A stretch of 64,000 nucleotides of DNA from Sorghum bicolor (taxonomy: Eukaryota > Streptophyta > Magnoliopsida > Poales > Poaceae), in the NCBI RefSeq assembly GCF_000003195.3, contig NC_012874.2, positions 58,806,156 to 58,870,155 on the forward strand. The letters run 5' to 3'. The notes under the pieces were generated by a model that did not search any database, was not told the origin of the DNA, and was given only the letters and a program-made list of their open reading frames with translations. Positions 12,475-24,510 of the stretch are shown in pieces (position 1 is the first letter of the stretch; each line of letters opens with the position of its first letter). A program made the position numbers and the translations under genes.

Positions 12475-14478
12475 AACATAAACTCTGTGTACTCCACGCA
12501 AGAGGATGGTTGCCAACCACCAGATATGCCGAAAGAGAAAATAGACTTGGCAGATCAGGAGGAAACAAAATATGTCCCTTTGGAGGAGGCTGTGCCGGAT
12601 AGAAAAGTCATCATAGCTGCCACCCTTAGCAGAGATGAAGAGGTACAATTGCTAAACGTGTTGTAGAAGAATCAAGACATTTTTGCGTGGTGTGCCTCCG
12701 ACCTGCAAGGAGTCAGCAGAGACATCATACAACATTCGTTGGACATCGACCCAAAAATGAGGCCAAAGAAGCAGAGGCAGAGGTAGATGTCTTAGGAAAG
12801 AATCTTGGCAGCCAAGGCAGAGGTACAGAGACTTTTGGACGCGAATGTCATCAGAGAAATTATGTACCCCGAATGGTTGGCAAATGTAGTCTTGGTCCCC
12901 AAGAAGATCGGCAAAATGAGAACGTGCATAGATTTCACAGACCTCAACAAAGCCTGCATCAAGGACTCCTTCCCCTTGCCAAGGATAGATGCCTTAGTCG
13001 ACAAGGCCACCGGCTGCTAGAGATTCTCACTGCTAGATTGTTTCTCGGGATATCACCAAATCTGGCTAAAGAAGGAAGACGAAGGCAAGACAAGCTTCAC
13101 GACTCTGTTTGGAACATATTGCTATACCAGAATGCCCAAAGGTCTCAAGAACGCTAGGGCAACCTTCTCTAGAATGATGAAGAAGGTCTTGAGCAGCCAG
13201 CTGTAGAGAAACATAATAGCGTACGTCGATGATGTTGTCGTCATGAGTAGGAACAAGGAGGACCACATCAAGGACCTATAGGAGACCTTTGTTAACTTGA
13301 GGTTCGACAGACTCAAGTTGAATCCAGAGAAATGTTTATTTGGGGTCAGCAAGGGAAAAATGTTGGGGTACATTGTTAGCTCCGAAGGAATCAGGGCCAA
13401 CCCAGATAAAACCAAAGCAATCATGGCAATGGCAGAGCCCTCAAACAGAAAGGAGGTAAAGAAGCTAACCGGCAGAATAATAGCCCCGAACAGATTCATT
13501 TCCAAATCCGGAGAGCGAAGCCTCCCATTCTTCAAAGTGCTATGGGGAGGAGATAAAATAGAATGGGGTCCGGAGCAGTCGGAGGCCTTCAGACAACTCA
13601 AAAGCTATATAGCAACCAATCTAGTGGTAACTGTGCCCGAGCCAGACACTCCTTTACTGTTATACGTGGCCGCCTCCGAACATGCGGTTAGCGCCGTCCT
13701 GGTGCATGAAAGAAACGAGCATAAAGGAGTAGTGCAAAAGCCCATATACTATGTGTCCAAAGCATTGTTAGGAGCAAAACTGAACTACACAGAAATAGAA
13801 AAGATCGCATACGCAGTCCTATCTACATCAAGGAAGCTCAAGCACTACTTCCAGAGTCATGAGATCAAAGTTCCCATATCACAGCCTTTGGGTGATATCC
13901 TTAGGAACAAGGAGGCCTCTGGCCGGATAGGGAAATGGGCAGCCGAGCTATCGCAGTTTGACATCACCTACGTCCCAAGAACCTCAATCAAGTCACAGGC
14001 AATGGCCGACTTCATGGCAGACTGGACACCTTCGAACAAAGAAGAGAAGAAGGTAATTGACCAGCCATGGACGCTGTACACAGACGGCGCCTGGGGACAA
14101 TCAGGAGCTGGAGCGTCTGCGGTTTTAATCGCACTATCAGGTCTAAAGCTAAAATATGCAGCAAGACTCGAATTCAGAGCAACAAACAACATAGCCGAAT
14201 ATGAAGGACTCGTCCTTGGACTAAATAAAGCGAAGGCATTAGGGGTGAACACCTTGCTCATCAAAACGGACTCCCAAGTGGTAGCAGAACAGGTGGAGAA
14301 GGAATACTTGACCCACAACACCGAGTTAGCAAAATATTTGGCAGTGGTAAGGGGTCTAGAGCAAAGGTTCAAGGGATTTACTCTGCAATACATCCCAAGA
14401 GCTGAGAACTGCAAAGCAGATGAGCTAGCAAAAGTAGCAGCCAACAACCTGGCCCTACGAGAAGGAACCTTCTACTAG
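12475..14478 (+). pseudogene. reverse transcriptase, RNase H and second RNase H of retrotransposon 2
   Basis: One frame carries the linker (KNQDIFAW), RT N-terminal part (NVVLVPKKIGKMRTCIDF), motif A (LLDCFSGYHQIWL) and the YVDDVVV box at 13222-13242. These are followed by the first RNase H (LLYVAASEHAVSAVLVHE, YYVSKALLGA) and the second one (LYTDGAWGQSGAGASAVLI, TNNIAEYEGLVLGL, IKTDSQVVAEQVE). The region is interrupted by TAG codons near 12664, 12784, 12793, 13018, 13204 and 13279, all without change of frame. From 13297 to 14478 it is open for 393 codons. The catalytic residues remain visible, but the polyprotein cannot be translated through. Confidence 0.85.
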
Positions 14479-15769
14479 GTCCTTGAAGCGCCCGCAACCG
14501 AATCGCTTCCATAGGCTTTCCACTCAGTCCTGCTGATAGAAGGCGAAGACTGGAGGTAGGCGATAGTAGATTCACTCAATGGCAAAACAGCCGCAGTAGA
14601 TGAAGCAGCAACAAGAAGAATGGGAGCAAGAGCAAGAAATTACACCATCATTGACAGAATCCTATACAAGATGGGTGTAGTTCAACCTTTGCTGAAATGC
14701 ATATCGCAAACTGAGGGCAGAGAACTTCTACAAGAAATACATTCAGGGATATGCGGCTCACACATTGGCCCACGTGCATTGTCCGCCAAAGCACTGGACA
14801 AGGTTTTTATTGGCCAACCCACATCAAAGACACAGAAGAAATAGTGAAAACCTGCAGAGCTTGCCAGACCTTCTCACCACTTCAATCGGGACCATCGGCA
14901 CCAACTCAGCTCATATCTCCATCATGGTCGTTGCAAAGATGGGGAATGGACCTGGTAGGACCACTGCCAACTGCCTAGGGGGAAACAAGTTTGCTGTCAT
15001 CACCACAGAGTACTTCACAAGATGGATCAAAGCAAAGCCACTGGCAACCATAACCTCAGAAACAATCACAAAAAATTTCTAGCAGAACATAGTCTGCAGA
15101 TTTGGAGTCCCAAGCTTGCTCATAGTCGATAACGGGAAGTAGTTCGATTCAGAGAAATTCAAAGAATTTTGCTGCCACATAGGAACCAAGATCGCCTTCG
15201 CGTCAGTCTACCACCCAGAATCAAATGGAGCAGTAGAGAGAGCAAATGGAATAATATTCTCTGCAATCTCCAAAACACTGCTCAACCTCCGAAAGGGAAA
15301 ATGGGTCGAGGAGCTGCCTAGAGTTGTGTGGTCTCACAACACAATAGTTTCAAGAGGAACCGGGTTCACACCATTCAAGCTCTTATACGGGGAAGAGGCA
15401 ATGTTGCCCGATGAAATCAAACACCAAAGCCTACAGTCCATGAAGCACCTGCAAGCCGAAGATGAAGAGTATTGCAAGGAAACTCTAGAATCAACAAGAT
15501 TCGAAGCAGTGGAAAATATCATCAGTTACCAGCAAGAAACCAAAAAGTGGAGAGACCACAAGGTAGTACAAAAGAACAAACATGATGGGGACTTGGTTCT
15601 TAGAAAGAAGGGAGATTCCCCAAACACCGAAAAATTGCAACCCAAGTGGGAAGGACCTTACACCGCAATGCAAGCGGGAAGGCCAGGATCCTTCTACCTC
15701 AAAGACCCAGAGGGGAGAACCTCCACCGACACATGGAACGTCGACAATCTACGAATATTTTACATTTAA
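14479..15769 (+). pseudogene. integrase of retrotransposon 2, broken
   Basis: The HHCC zinc-binding segment (HSGICGSHIGP ... KTCRACQ) lies at about 14735-14870 and crosses a frameshift near 14800. The DDE core follows: WGMDLVGPLP, then a second frameshift near 14975, then VPSLLIVDNGK with a TAG directly after, and HPESNGAVERAN with the catalytic Glu. The C-terminal part (GDLVLRKKGDSPN ... LQPKWEGPYTAMQ) ends at 15769 with DTWNVDNLRIFYI. No chromodomain follows. The enzyme would insert the cDNA into host DNA. Confidence 0.83.
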
Positions 15770-17306
15770 ATGTAAGGATGACCTTCACAGAATAAGCGAA
15801 GGAGCCCATGTTTCTTAGAACCATTTCTTTTCTTTTTTTTTCTGCCCTTTTGCAAACCAAGGTCTGCACTCTTTTCCTCACAGGGGTACACCTAGCGGAG
15901 GTGAAGTTTTTAACGTGGCAGAACCTATGTAAAAACCTCTAAGATATAAAGAGGACTTACCCTAGTAACGAAACTCATAAGTCAAAATAGCTAGCAACGA
16001 GGCTATAATATTCGACCAAACACCACGCGAAAACAAGGACCCTCTGTAGCTTACAGCCAAAGGCTAGGAATGCTCGGAACGTCCTCAGCGGTGAAAAAAC
16101 ACCAGTACCTTAGCAAAAGACCTGGCCAATAGCCGGGTAGCAAGGAGAACATGGTCAAAAGTGAAAAAGACATGTCCACATTAGGCATCACACCAGAAAA
16201 AACAAAGCTACTAAGCGTGACAAAGACCTAAAAGACAATCAGGCATCAGGAACCATGAAACCTCCGCCAACAAGCAACAAAGGTATCATAAACCCCAAAA
16301 GAAAATCATGCATCATCACCCACACAACCTTCAACGAAATAGCGCCGAAGGTATCATATGACCTGAAGAAGGTCCCCATCACACAACCTTCGTCAATAAG
16401 CTACGAAGGTTGCACAAGACACCGAAAACACCCAGACACGCAAAACCCCCGCTCACAAAGAATGAAGGTAAAGCCAAACTTAAACCCTATAACAAAACAA
16501 ACAGCTTCAACAACCCCAACAACCAGTCATAAAACGACAGTAAACTCCCACCTAACAACGTACGAACCAATGAATTCAATGTAGCCTATAAAACTAAGCA
16601 TTCCACCACCCCAACCCTTAGTCAGGATCATTTGACCAGAAAGCAAACACCCAGTGCAAGCCCAAAACACACAAAGAAAACAAGCTACGACAGCATGGAA
16701 GTGGGAGTAAGCCTCATAACCACCCAAAAACATGATACCGCACGAAGCTTCGTAATATTAGAGCCACGGCACTGTGATGAATAGCGACCATAGGTTCGTG
16801 TATAGCTACAATAAAAGCACTGCAAGTCATAATTGGAGGTTACTGAAGGGTATCGCATGAAGTCTCGTAACATTCCCTCGCAACCTCCGACAAACAAATA
16901 CGAAAGCTACCTACGCCCATGCTTCATGGGAGTCGAACAATGGCAAAGATGAGCTCAAAACAGCAAAGACACCTTGAAAGCAAGTTAAGAAAAAGCGCTA
17001 AGGTCAAGGAGCAGCAATCCTTCGCATATTAGAGATCCACCAATGCCTTCACACCATCAGGCACCAAGTATCCAACAACAACAACAACACAAAGATCCTT
17101 ATGGCCAACACCACTACGACGTTGCAATATGCAAAAAACAATTCAACTCATTGTAATGCAAAAGAGTGCGAAGTTGTAATAAAAAGGATCATAATGAAAA
17201 AGTAATCTTTATTCATATCAGTAATAGGTACAAGAGTTATTTACATCAAAAACAAAAACAAAACCATCTATCCTAAGATCCTTCGTCACCCAAACTGATG
17301 AAAGAT
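15770..17306 (+). other. non-coding 3' region of retrotransposon 2
   Basis: About 1.5 kb between the integrase stop and the antisense ORFs. It is A-rich on the plus strand and contains repeated AACCTTCG/CGAAGGT-like words (about 16325-16410). No protein similarity is recognised in any frame; short ORFs here look like chance. Confidence 0.5.
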
Positions 17307-18076
17307 TTAAGGCTCACGCACAAATCTTACACTTAAATCACTAAAAGTCCTAAACTCACTACAATAGTCATGAGCAAGAAAATCTACTAAGTCATCCACA
17401 GTGCGTGAAGGACACATGTGACGCCACCAGTCTAGCAGCCAATCGCTCGCGTACAAGTCACCACGCTTAAACGTCACAGGAGTCACATAACTTCCTTCTT
17501 CAAAATCTTGAGGAAGAACATCATGCCTAGGGGGAGACCTGACAACCTGTATCAAAAAATTTAACAAAGACAAACAAGTGAAGGTCCAAAAGAAAAAAAC
17601 CCCAAACTTAAGCTTTCAAACCTCCACACGCTCAGGAAGATAGAGCTCAGCCATAAGATCCAGATCCTCCGGCAACCAAGACACCCCATCATCTTCACCA
17701 AAAACACGATGGATCGGGTATGAAGGGTACATAAACAAACTAGCATCAGTCAGAACAAGAAAAACAGATAACCAAAAACCAAAGAATACACAAATGAGAC
17801 TAGAACAACCAACTAAGTCGGAGGCCAAGACCCTCGGTAGGCAAGGGATCGAAGGAATTCGAATCGTTCGTCGTCAATATCAAACTCAACAAATTCAAAC
17901 ATATCAACTACACTCATGTTAGGAAAGGCAGTTCGCCAATACTCCCACAAGTCACCTAGAACATAAATTCCATTGAAAAAAATGGAAAGTGGGGCCTTAG
18001 AAGAATCCTGCGCAAGTACTCCATTAGAGACCTGCGCAGGATAAAATGTAAAACAAACACATCCATTCAAGATCAA
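17307..18076 (-). pseudogene. antisense exon-like ORFs, distal block
   Basis: Three minus-strand blocks in the 3' region of retrotransposon 2 look like exons. The first (18050-17813) contains FFNGIYVLGDLWEYWRTAFPN. The second (17770-17622) contains DDGVSWLPEDLDLMAELYLP. The third (17560-17307) contains FKRGDLYASDWLLDWWRHMCPS. A GT donor near 17622 (GTTTGAAAGC) and a CAG acceptor near 17550 fit an intron between the last two. I do not recognise the domain. It could be the 3' end of the antisense gene at 18193-22109 through alternative splicing, or a separate small gene. Confidence 0.4.
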
Positions 18077-18192
18077 ATTAATATATTACACAACCAACAA
18101 GTTTTACAACTAACACAACTCTTATCCTTTTTACAAAAGCGTTACTTAGACGCAAACACTAAAAAAATCCTAAAACCAAAAAACACTCACAC

Positions 18193-21100
18193 CTAGGTCG
18201 GAGGAGGAACGGAAGCACCAACTCCCTCAAGAACTTTGGCACCAGTCGCAGGATCCTCCGTGTTAGCTTTAATCGAAGGAGGCGCACCGCCAGGAGGGCG
18301 TGAAGGATCGACCTTGTCACCCTTCGCCCGCTTCTTGGCAAGCTCCTACAAAAACAAAGTCATTAAACACAAAGGCAAAAACCACGCACTATCCAAAGTA
18401 CAACAAAACAATGACATACCTCGACACGGCGAGCCTCCACCATATTCTTTGCCTCAGCCTGCCCAAACCTAATCCAGAACAAACTGATGAAGTTTCGGAC
18501 AGATTTGCGTAGGCCGGAGATAGCTTCGCCAACTTCAGCAGCCAAAGAAAATTCTTCCTTCGCCACTGTCTCAACATGGGAGCACCCTCCGCGACGAAGG
18601 AGCCGGGAGAAGGAGTTAACTGCCGCCAAAGCCCCAAAATCAACAGCCCCCCAACAAAGTCAGGGAGCATGCTGATATGGGACCTTAGCCATGCCAGGCT
18701 AACTCCGACATCGCCGCTGTAAGGAGGGCGGAGGTGCTACCACCAAACTGAGCCAACAAGCCTGAGTAAAGACCAATGACGGCCGCAGCTTCTGCCTCCA
18801 CCTCTTGCAAATGAGTCTGTATCGCAGCTGCAGACGCGCGCTCGGCGTCAAGTTCCTTGCGAAGGCAGTCGGCAATGTCATCGGCCTTCTCGGCCCGCTG
18901 CACAGCCAAGCCCCTGGCCCTCCCAGCCTCAGAGGCATTCTTGCGAAGGATGATTGCCTCAGCCTCAACCTCCTCCTTCTCCTTAAGGCAAGCAGCCACA
19001 ATTTCTAAGGAATCCCTCTCCTTCCTCAAAGCCTCCACCTCCTGTCGGGTTGAAGAGAAGTCCTTAAGCTCCTCCGACATGCGGGCCTTCTCAGCCTCCA
19101 AAGTTTCATTTTCATTCTTCAAAGCCTCAATGGCCTCATTGCACCTTATCAGCTCCTAGGAGCAGCGTTCCTCCAAGGCAGCAACCATATGATGACCCTG
19201 GTCAGATTAGCAAAAAATCAGAATCTACGCACAAAAGATGACGAAGGAAGACAAAGCAAAAAAAACTCACAAGGCTATGGTGCTCAAATTGAACGCGGAG
19301 AAGCGTGTCAAAATCCATATCATGAAGCTTCCGGCGAAAACGATCTGAAAAACAAAAAATAGTAAGTCAAAAAAACATAAGACAAAAAAACACAAGAGGC
19401 GGAGGCCGAAAAACAGACCTCCAACCAAGGAATGGACTTCATGCACTACGTTAGCCCAACCTGTGATCGATGAATCGGAGGCACCTGCGCAACATTAAAA
19501 CACTGAAAATTAGCCGGAGGTAAACAAAGCACCCAGGAACAATCACAAGAAAAATATTGTTCAAAATTACTGGGGCCAATAACGTTGGCAGACGAAGGCC
19601 TGGTGCCTAATCCAGCCGGTGCAGGAAACCGCGGTAGAGGAACAACAAGCCCATCATGCGCGATGCTAGCTCCTGCGGCCAGTTCCTCCACACTAGTGAT
19701 TGCCCCAATGGTATCCACTACAAAAAAGGGGGCAAAGGTCAAAACTCAAACCTTTCAAACACACTAAAGCATAAAAGCAACAAAACCAAAAACTCACCCA
19801 TGTATAGCGTGTTGAACCCTTCGCCGGCTAGTTGCGAGGGTTTGTAACACCCAAAAAAATTTACTTCATTTGAAAAAGAGTTAAAATGATTTAATTTTGT
19901 ATTTTTGTGCTCTTTGAAATATAGAAAAAATATTTTTTTTTATTAAATTAAAATTGATCATAGGATTTAGCAACATTGTTGTGCATACATGGTGACACAT
20001 ACAATTTGATGTAATGTTTCCTTGTTGCTCTTTGTGTGCTGATAGTAAGAAAAGTATTTAAAATACGTTTGGTAGATCGATCTTCCTTGACCAGTAAGTC
20101 TTTATCTTTTTCTACAATCAAATTCCTAGTTTCTCAGCTCAAGATTTCATTTAGAGTCTCTTAAAATCTTTTCTTTCATACCTCGCCACTCCTTTCAGTT
20201 TCTCGCCCATCAAGCAATCTCTACAAACTTCTTAGAAATTTTTCCGGCCTTTTTCCATGAGCATAATCTAATTTTTTAGATATTTCGAATTATCTTATCA
20301 TGAGCTTCAAATACTCTGTTTGGGTTCCTCATAGTCCTTAATGTCTGCGAGATTTTTCCGTGGATTTTCGAAGCTTTCGAAGTATTTTTTTTTAAGCTTC
20401 AAAATCAATTCTGGACTTTTCTGGAATTATTTTAATCTCAAAATTTATTAAATCCGAAATAATAAAATATCTCTTTTTAACGCTCAACATCCATGTAAAA
20501 TAATTTCTATAAATCTTGAAGAAGCAGACATGGGATAGGATTAGGGTTTTATTCTCTGTCCATCCGCCGCCGTCATCGTAGATATTAATCTGTACTACTT
20601 CGAGTTCGTCTCGGGAGTCTCTCGCCCTATCGGATTCAATTAGGATGGTGTTGTTTCGATCTACAAAAGCTGCCACACATGCACGCAACTAGGCCTGATG
20701 GGATTTGCTGTCCGCTACGGCCGTTCGTCCAGGAAGTCTCTCTCTACGCTGCTGGGCTGCTGTTCGGTGGCTGGCTGCGTGCTGCTGTTCACGTGCTGGT
20801 TACAGGGTCATCAGGCTTGGTGTCGTGGAAAATTTTCATCTGTGCACGTGAATCAAGGGCAGCAAGTTGCAGGAGCTTCATGATCGTGAGGTGATTTCAG
20901 CTCTTTGTCTCTGTGCTGCACGCCAACGAAAGCCTCCAAGGCTCAGTTGATCTGCGTGGTGAAAGATTAGTATTGAATATTTTGGCCAAGGCATGGTGCA
21001 CTATCCAAATCCACCTTTTGTCGATGCATCTGTATCTATCTACTTCGATTATCATTAGTGTTCCATCTGTTATCTGACTGCATGCTTCCGTTACGATGCC

Positions 21101-22109
21101 CAGACATCTGGCTAAGAGGCCAAAAGTCAGAGGCCACCATCTCCTCCACCAAGTCGTGCCCGCCAGAGAAACAGCACGCCATCACGAAGGCCTTGTCATA
21201 GGCCGTCTGACTCCTCCGACACCTCCGACGAAGGATCAACCTTGTACACCGGCTTCATCTCTTTTATCTTTGATGCGTATGGAAAAATCTTCTCCACCTT
21301 CCCATCTTCCAAGGTGTGTGAAGCAGCAGGGGACTTGACATAGAACCAAGCTTTCATCCAATCCTTCTCCCATTTACCCTTCTGGCAGAAGGAGATCTCA
21401 CAGCGCATGCCGAGCATTGTACGGCGCGGCATGAACGCGCAACTTCCAAACTGCTCGATAAATTCCTCTCCTTCGGTATTCTTCACCTTCTTAGGCTGTC
21501 GTTGGAGCTCGAAGTAGGAGCAGAAAGTGTCAATATTAGGCACAGCTCCGTAGGATTCATAGGCCCATGCAAACTTGCTAAGTGTGAGAATCCCGTTCAG
21601 GCTGAAGTGCTGCAGCTCAACGTTGAAAGCCTCCATCACTTGATGGAGGAAGGCATATGGAGGAATCCGGAGGCCACATGTAAAGAAATCCCTAAAAATG
21701 ATAGAGTACTCTGGTTCAGGCCCAGGCACTGTCTAGCATGCAGGGGGAGCCATCGCGTGACCTTTTTCATCTAGCATGCAGGGGGAGCCATCGCGTGACC
21801 TTCCTTGAAAAAGCCAGCTTCAACCATGTCTGCTATATCCTGCGGCCAAATGACTGACTTCCCAAACTCGAAGGTAATTGCAGCCACGGACTCAAATTCC
21901 TTCGCACTAACCAGATCTTCGACAGAAACCTCCGCGTTAGAAAGAGTTTCCTCCAGATCTTGAGCAGCGGCTACCTCAAGCATCCAATACTCAAACCTCC
22001 GCAGCCAACCACCACATCTCACAGTCCGGAAATTTCGTAAAGGACCAGAGAAATCAACCCGGGAAGGACGGGGCGAAGGAAGGAAAGCCACTATAAGCAA
22101 CCTTTGCAA
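18193..22109 (-). pseudogene. antisense multi-exon 'putative gypsy-type transposon' (transposase_28-like) gene
   Basis: Minus strand, antisense to the host retrotransposon. The 5' blocks (22109-21771 and 21729-21196) contain IIFRDFFTCGLRIPPYAFLHQV and ILTLSKFAWAYESY (shown in two parts), a pattern I associate with the plant domain called putative gypsy-type transposon. Downstream exons have clear GT-AG borders, for example a donor GTGAGTTTTTGG near 19799 and an acceptor TTTTTTGTAG near 19718. A long coiled coil follows (19160-18685; KNENETLEAEKARMSEELKD ... REVEALRKE-like heptads), then a final exon (18345-18193) ending PPPT and a stop. A 38-bp duplication at 21733-21802, a stop, a frameshift near 21200 and an inserted LTR fragment break it. 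Function is unknown; such antisense extra ORFs are reported from Tat-group elements. Confidence 0.6.
19843..21095 (+). repeat. fragment of a Del/Tekay-type LTR inserted in the antisense gene
   Basis: It starts TGTAACACCC and its first 150 bases parallel those of the LTR at 6986 (shared TATTTTTGTGC, AAATATAG and TTAGCAAC-like words), but it is strongly diverged. The far end does not show the expected GGGTGTTACA, and antisense-gene sequence resumes by about 21100. I therefore read it as a truncated LTR. No target duplication is seen. Confidence 0.6.
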
Positions 22110-22611
22110 ACACTTAGAAACTTAAGCCAACATAATCTAATTCCAACTCAATCAAACGCCTCAGAAGCAAAGGGAACGATGGCAAAGAAAATTTGGCAAG
22201 CAATGAAAGGCAAGAGTGAGGAAGCGCGTCTCCCCCGCACCCCCTTTTATAGGGGGGTTGTGGCTCCACGACCGTTGCGACTCCCAGTGTCCAATGGCTA
22301 TCAGCGGAGGACGATATCTCCCAACGGCTCTTTTGATAGGGTTTCAAGCAGAGGAAAATCCTCACAATGGCTCTATACGCAAAATACGCCACGAGTTCAG
22401 TGGAGAAAACTCAAAAATTGCGAAGGTCAAACAAATAACAAAGGATGTCAAAAACATAAACAAACTTGAGGATTTTTAACTTAGCACAAGACAAAAAACT
22501 TTTTAACAGCCAAGGAACACATCCTGCGCACCAAGGGGGAAGGCACTAGCCATGCTCACACCCTCCGCAGCGTGGCAAGTTTTGAGCATATGGCCCATAG
22601 GAGTGCCATTA

Positions 22612-22629
22612 GCCCAAAAAGGGGGGAAC
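22612..22629 (+). other. polypurine tract of retrotransposon 2
   Basis: A purine run, AAAAAGGGGGGAA, stands immediately before the TGTTGGG start of the LTR at 22630. In LTR retrotransposons this is the plus-strand priming site, and its position confirms the orientation. Confidence 0.75.
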
Positions 22630-23320
22630 TGTTGGGGGCTGAATGCCTCCTTCCCCTGCCTGGTTGCTCCGGAGGATCACCTCTAGCTAGAACCTCCGCC
22701 AGAGGAACCTTCAAGTACTGTAGTGTACAGGATCTGGGCAAGACTAATGTTAACACATCTCTTGTGATACCGAGTGAATGCAGGGACCAAGTCGACGGCA
22801 AAGGTCGCGATGAGAGAAGGAAGAGACCTTCGGATTTCCCCACGATGAAGGATGGGCGAAGGCAAGATTGAGGACGAGGCGGGGCCGACGAACCTTTGGC
22901 GCACCTGAGCCGAAGAACCTTCGGCATGCCTAAGCCGAGGAACCTTCAACACCTCCACGCTGAAGGTTCCACGGTCGAACAGAGGATTCAAGCATTGTCG
23001 AGCTAGAGCCCCTGGCAAGGAGCGCGTGAGAAACTCGTGGCATGAAATTACCTAAGTGACTTGTGGTCAGTAGTCTGTAACATAGGGATATGTTGGGATA
23101 TTCCCCCACCGTCATGGGGCATTTTTGTAATAGTCTTAGGTCAGTTTCCGAACCCTATATAAAGGGAATGAAACCACATTTAAAGAGAGAGAGAGAGCAT
23201 TTACTATTCCCACCTACTGTCAAGCTCACTGTTCGTGATTACTAAGCCTCTCGCTGCAGCGCGTGAGAAGGCTCATTGTGCATCATGTTGCTGCGGAGTG
23301 CAGTGCGCATTTTCCCAACA
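22630..23320 (+). repeat. 3' LTR of retrotransposon 2
   Basis: A 691-bp LTR with ends TGTTGGG and CCCAACA. It contains a TATA box, TATATAAAG, at 23156, followed by a purine-rich GAGA run. Flank after 23320 is AATAC, but the left partner LTR is not in the window, so target duplication cannot be checked. It also contains a cluster of GAACCTTC-type words at 22880-22970. Confidence 0.85.
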
Positions 23321-23519
23321 AATACCTTCCACTGTTTTTTAAATTAGAATGAAAATGACATCAACCTCATAGGCATTAATTTTGATCAATTCGACAAGTT
23401 TTCATGACTATGTGTGTGTAGGAACGTGGTGACTTTGGACATGTCAAAATACGTTGTTAAATGCCCAATTTGAGTACACCATGTCGAAGAGCATGTCGAG
23501 ATACACAAAACCAAGTTTT

Positions 23520-24510
23520 GGTTCACCCAACTTAGAGTCCGAACAAGAATGTTACGCCTTCCAAAAGATCATGACACGAACCAGACTAGAAGTGGACAGA
23601 GAGGGTTAGGCGACCACAATAAGGGTTGGGCAACCTTGAACTAAGCCCATCATGAAGCCAAGGGGAGTGGTGTGAGAACTAGAGGCCAGAATGGGATGTC
23701 GGTGACCACACTCTAGGCATTGGTTGAATGTCAGTTTGCGTAAAGGGATGAAGTGAAGCCAAGTGGATGTCACATGGATCCATGAGCCCATCCAAGTGAA
23801 CTAAATGAAGTCCAGTTCTACCGAAACATCACCCAAGCTTGTTTGGACCGTAGATCAAAACACAAACAAAAGAACAAACATGTGGAAGTGCTAGGTCAGA
23901 TGACCTCAGAGTAGGTTGGCCGACCTAGGGCTTCCATCTCCAACTTGTACCTTGATGGATGCGGGCCTCCTTCTTGTGAGCCACATCTGGGTTCCTTCTT
24001 GGTATAAGGTACTTGTCTAAGTAAGTGCTTACTTCATTGTTCAATCGTACATTGTTCTCTAAACACTCTAGTCTACCTTTTGTACCTAGATAAGAGTAGT
24101 TTATTGCTCCTCGGATGTCTCGTATCTGGTTGGCAGAGAGCCCATCTAGTCTCTGCAGTCCACCATGTGTTTGGATAAGTTCTTAAAGCATAGGGCCCAA
24201 ATCTATAACGACAATAATTTTATTTTGCAGTGCTTGTCCAAAATAGAGCTTCGAGATCGTAATCATCTCTTCCATGATGGAGTAGCATCACCATTCCTCT
24301 CGACTTGATCTATCCTAAACACCTTCTTGTCATAGTCCAACTTGATTCTTAGTAGCACACTCACATTCCCCATGGAAATTGATACCCAAGAATACTCCCA
24401 AGTGAAAGCAACATTGACAATCATGTGCTTGCAGTTTTCCCTATTTGCTACATAACGTGTCAACAAATTGTAGAATAATATCTATTCCACTTGCCAATAA
24501 AGGACACAGA
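23520..24510 (+). repeat. long direct repeat, copy A
   Basis: About 1 kb of unrecognised sequence that recurs in the same orientation at 26010-27244. Matching landmarks are GAAGATCATGACAC-like words near 23565, CAAGTGGATGTCACA near 23761, GTAAGTGCTTACTTCATTG near 24020 and the terminal CTTGCCAATAAAG. No coding capacity is seen. It may be remnant LTRs or a segmental duplication. Confidence 0.65.

Larger units (their letters stand above)
10135..23320 (+). mobile_element. Ty3/gypsy (Tat-type) retrotransposon 2, lacking its 5' LTR here
   Basis: On the plus strand: gag, aspartic protease, RT, RNase H, second RNase H, integrase (to 15769), a long 3' region with antisense ORFs, a polypurine tract at 22612-22629 and a 3' LTR at 22630-23320. 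No chromodomain is seen after integrase. The 5' end abuts the chromovirus LTR at 10134, so its own 5' LTR has probably been displaced beyond the window by that insertion. It is highly mutated, with many TAG stops and several frameshifts, and is also interrupted by an LTR fragment at 19843-21095. Confidence 0.85.
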
